Assembly: GCF_001557535.2 (NCBI RefSeq)
Contig: NZ_CP014315.1
Coordinates: 124,001-188,000, forward strand
Length of the DNA: 64,000 nt
Direction of reading: 5' to 3'
DNA from: Burkholderia sp. PAMC 26561
Lineage (GTDB): Bacteria > Pseudomonadota > Gammaproteobacteria > Burkholderiales > Burkholderiaceae
Position 1 is the stretch's first letter, and each line of letters opens with the position of its first letter. The position numbers and the translations under genes are program-made. Below the pieces are notes generated by a model, which was not told the DNA's origin, searched no databases, and worked only from the letters and a program-made list of their open reading frames with translations. Below, in pieces: positions 61,696 to 64,000 of the stretch.

Positions 61696-61725
61696 GCGCA
61701 GGGGTACGGCGACACACCCCTGCGC
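61696..61725. terminator. Perfect 10-bp stem-loop between convergent nfrA and SDR genes
   Basis: GCGCAGGGGT (61696-61705) pairs fully with ACCCCTGCGC (61716-61725) across a 10-base loop, 24 bases after the nfrA stop and before the end of the opposing SDR gene. No U-run follows, so it is a terminator-like or RNA-stabilising hairpin. Confidence 0.5.
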
Positions 61726-61751
61726 ACAGGACGAGCTGGGATGACGGTCCA

Positions 61752-62501
61752 TCAAGACGCCGTTTTCCCGCCGTTCACTCTCAGGATCTCGCCGGTAAAG
61801 AAGCTTGCTTTCCCGGACGCGACGAACACGATCGCGTCCGCGATTTCTTCGGGCGTCCCCGCTCGTTTGAGCGGCACGCTCGCGAGGAAAACAGCTTTGC
61901 GTTCTTCGTTGCCGGTCAGTCTCTGCAGCATGGCAGTCTCTACCGGACCGGGCGCAACAGCGTTGACGCGCACGCCCGACGCGGCCCCCTCGATCGCCGC
62001 CGATCTGGTCAGGCCTTCCACTGCGTGCTTGCTGGCCACATAGAGCGACACGTTGGGCGCGCCGCGCGATCCCATCGTCGAGGAGATATTGACGATACTG
62101 CCACTGCGTTGCGCCAGCATCACGCGCATCTCGTGTTTCATGCTGAGTACGGTGCCCAGCACGTTGGTATCGAAGACGGCTGCATAGCGCTCGGGCGTCA
62201 GCTCCGTCACGGGTCCCGATTCGCCCTCCGTGCCCGCCGAGTTCACGGCCACGTCCAGCCTTCCGAAGCGTGCGACGGTCCGATCGACGAGTTCGCGCAC
62301 CGAGTCTTCGAGGCGGACATCGGCCTGAACAAACTCGGCCTCCGATCCGAGCGCGCGCAGCTCGGCCGCAAGTTGCTCGCCTTCTTCCGCGCGGCGCCCG
62401 GACACCACGACGCGCGCATGCTCATGCGCAAAGGCAAAAGCGGCGGCCCGGCCGATACCCGTCAGCGCGCCGGTGATCAGTACAACAGGATGCTCGGACA
62501 T
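61752..62501 (-). CDS. Short-chain dehydrogenase/reductase
   Basis: Classical SDR (249 aa): TGALTGIGRAAA cofactor loop, VNSAGT in the NNAG position, NISSTMG with the catalytic Ser, YVASKHAVEGL (YxxxK), and the usual EIADAIVFVASGKASFFTGEILRVNGG end. The ATG at 62501 has GGAG seven bases upstream; a longer frame to 62552 is not supported. It is convergent with nfrA and unrelated to it in type. Confidence 0.88.
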   Translation of the reverse strand: MSEHPVVLITGALTGIGRAAAFAFAHEHARVVVSGRRAEEGEQLAAELRALGSEAEFVQADVRLEDSVRELVDRTVARFGRLDVAVNSAGTEGESGPVTELTPERYAAVFDTNVLGTVLSMKHEMRVMLAQRSGSIVNISSTMGSRGAPNVSLYVASKHAVEGLTRSAAIEGAASGVRVNAVAPGPVETAMLQRLTGNEERKAVFLASVPLKRAGTPEEIADAIVFVASGKASFFTGEILRVNGGKTAS

Positions 62502-62695
62502 ATTCGTTCTCCAGTTATTCATCGATAACGTGGCGTTTGCGGCCAGCGCCAAGTTCTTTCAAGCCGGGTGCACAGCGTGCCGGCGACAGGACTCATGCTA
62601 AGGCGCATATCATTGGAGATAAATGGGCTGTGATTCCGAACATTCCGGACATCGCTGTCCGAACTGTCGAATCAGCGCCTCCACATGCGGGAACC

Positions 62696-63343
62696 ATGAA
62701 GTCACAAAAAACTGTTGCCGGAATCGATATAGGCGGAGAGGCTAAGGGCAATCATCTGGTCATCATGCAGGGCACCCGGATCGTGTGGAACAACCCCGGC
62801 CGAGAAACGCCGGAGCAGATGCTCGAAAAATGCATCGAGTTCGATGTTGCTGCCGTGGGTATCGATGCGCCTTGCCAGTGGAGAATCGAAGAGACTGGAA
62901 GACAGGCCGAAAAGATGCTGGCCAGAATGCGCATCTCCTGTTTTGTTACGCCGACACGCGAACGACTGAGCCAAAGCCGGTTCTACGATTGGATGTTCAA
63001 CGGGGAGTCCGTGTACAAGGTCTTCGTCGAGCGCTTTCCTCTTTTGAATGACGTGTTCGCGATCGGGAACCGGGTTTGCTTCGAGACGTTCCCCCACGCC
63101 ATCACGTGCGCCCTTCGCGGCCGGGAAGCCACATCGGCGAAGGCGAAGAACATTCAGCGCCGGGAGACCCTCGAAAGGGCGGGCGTTGAAACCCGGCCGC
63201 TGAGAAACATCGATGAAGTCGATGCGGCGCTGTGCGCGCTGACAGCGAATTTCCTGCTCGAGGGATGGGTCGACGTCTATGGCGACAGTGCAGGAGGGTT
63301 CATTGTCGTCCCATCCTCAACCGCCAGTAGCGGCAATAAATGA
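62696..63343 (+). CDS. DUF429-domain protein
   Basis: This 215-residue protein of the DUF429 family (RNase H-like fold predicted) reads VAGIDIGGEAKGNHLVIM at the start, AVGIDAPCQW, CFVTPTRER, CFETFPHAITCALRG and a C-terminal DEVDAALCALTANFLLEG with acidic residues that would complete a metal site. The function is unknown; a nuclease role is suggested only by the fold. ATG 62696 is chosen because conserved sequence begins immediately after it. Confidence 0.78.
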   Translation: MKSQKTVAGIDIGGEAKGNHLVIMQGTRIVWNNPGRETPEQMLEKCIEFDVAAVGIDAPCQWRIEETGRQAEKMLARMRISCFVTPTRERLSQSRFYDWMFNGESVYKVFVERFPLLNDVFAIGNRVCFETFPHAITCALRGREATSAKAKNIQRRETLERAGVETRPLRNIDEVDAALCALTANFLLEGWVDVYGDSAGGFIVVPSSTASSGNK

Positions 63344-63366
63344 TTCAGGAGAACTTGTGCATCTGA

Positions 63367-64000
63367 TGCGGCATTCGACATTGTTATTGTTATTGGCACT
63401 GGCTGCGCTGAGCGTAGTTGACGCCCGGGCGAGCGACATTTCGTGCGCGACCACGCAGCAACCCGCCGAGCGTGTCATCTGCGACCACGCCATTCTGAAC
63501 AACGAATACGAAGATATCGTTTCGCAACAGCAAACCATGCTGAGCGCCGGGAAGCTTTCGCCTGGCCAGCTATCCCAGTGGAGACAGTCACGCAACGCCT
63601 GTACTGACGTCCACTGTATCGATACGGTATTTGCGCAGTGGAACACCACGGTGCGGGCGATTGCTTCTACCCCCAGCGCTGCAGTGGCTCCCGAGATTGC
63701 ATCCGCGAGTGCGTCGGCGCCCGTTGGACCGGACCCCGATGCCGTACCATCCCCTGCGTCCGCAGCAGTTGCAACATCGGACTCGTCCGTGGTGCAGCGG
63801 GGAAGCGCCGCAGGCGTTGCGTTGCCTCAGCCGGTTGCGAGTCAGACCTCTGCGCCTGTGGCGGCATCCGCCGCGTCAGATGCAAGCGAATCCCGCAACG
63901 GAATCGGCATAAGTGGAGGCATGAGCAGTGGCGTGATGGCCGCAATACTCATCGCGATCGGATGTGGTGCGTTCGTCAGTCGGCGAAGGAAGAACGTTCG
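63367..64000 (+). CDS. LprI-like envelope protein with Ser/Ala linker and C-terminal anchor, cut by window end
   Basis: The open frame runs off the right edge without a stop. It has a signal peptide (LLLLLALAALSVVDARA), then a cysteine-containing domain of about 75 residues resembling LprI-like/DUF1311 proteins (ISCATTQQPAERVICDHAILNNEYE ... CTDVHCIDTVFAQW). A linker of about 95 residues rich in Ala, Ser, Pro and Val follows, then a membrane helix (MAAILIAIGCGAFV) and a basic tail (SRRRKN). LprI-type domains are linked to lysozyme inhibition. A TTG at 63355 with CAGGAG upstream is an alternative start. It follows the DUF429 gene by 23 bases. Confidence 0.65.

Noticed and set aside
57511..61717. 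Long minus-strand frames (for example 57511-58608 and 60098-61717) opposite nfrB and nfrA
   Set aside because: These too are GC-driven antisense frames with no recognisable motif. The plus-strand genes have domains, overlapping start/stop signals and correct lengths.

Overview
This is a gene-dense, high-GC window (clearly above 60% G+C in most genes). It fits a Burkholderiaceae genome, most likely Paraburkholderia, Caballeronia or Burkholderia. The pointers are a 2,2-dialkylglycine decarboxylase/DgdR pair that matches my memory of the Burkholderia cepacia proteins almost residue for residue, a DUF4148 lipoprotein, and the density of LysR, IclR, MarR, TetR, AraC and ArsR regulators, short-chain dehydrogenases (SDRs) and exporters. 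That mix is typical of a secondary chromosome or megaplasmid. I recognised no rRNA, tRNA, CRISPR array, insertion sequence or replication origin.

Layout, left to right. 1-10.1 kb: an NmrA-like reductase; a four-gene, translationally coupled operon (solute-binding protein, BAAT-type acyl hydrolase, ABC ATPase, ABC permease); an SGNH hydrolase; a Tat-exported purple-acid-phosphatase-like enzyme; and an AraC regulator divergent from an SDR. 10.1-16.8 kb: dgdR/dgdA with an N-terminally deleted Rid gene fused behind dgdA, an ArsR/SDR pair, a peroxiredoxin-like protein, a LysR regulator, a Rid protein and a VOC protein. 16.9-25.5 kb: a stand-alone lpxA of gammaproteobacterial type, a LysE exporter, a cysteine hydrolase, an AroQ-like dehydratase with an altered active site coupled to an MFS transporter and a divergent IclR regulator, a LysR regulator, a cupin and a DMT exporter. 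25.9-33.8 kb: an SDR, a MarR/EmrB-type MFS pair, a TetR/metallo-beta-lactamase-fold pair, and a LysR regulator divergent from an alpha/beta hydrolase and a second MBL-fold protein. 33.9-39.6 kb: an uptake and oxidation cluster (polar amino-acid ABC transporter, NtaA/SnaA-type flavin monooxygenase, flavin reductase, divergent LysR), probably for an organosulfur or amino-acid-like compound.

39.6-40.75 kb is AT-richer and looks acquired. It is followed by an OsmC-YcaO fusion, a urea transporter, a PPOX-fold protein, an RNase Sa-fold lipoprotein that has lost two catalytic residues, a DHFR/RibD-like protein, a GNAT acetyltransferase, nudC and a DMT transporter with an extreme His-rich tail.

49.6-61.7 kb is the most interesting part. 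It holds a Wza-like exporter lipoprotein, then wecB, a BcsB-like protein, nfrB, a Tat-lipoprotein resembling DUF4434 glycan hydrolases, and nfrA. In E. coli the bacteriophage N4 host factors NfrA, NfrB and NfrC (=WecB) belong to a c-di-GMP-controlled, ManNAc-dependent surface-glycan pathway. Here the three are neighbours, the glycosyltransferase carries two MshEN-type c-di-GMP-binding repeats, and two components are added: a cellulose-synthase-B-like periplasmic protein and a putative hydrolase. I read this as a complete, extended NfrAB exopolysaccharide secretion locus. The window ends with an SDR, a DUF429 protein and a gene cut by the window edge (LprI-like N-terminus, Ser/Ala/Pro linker, C-terminal membrane anchor).
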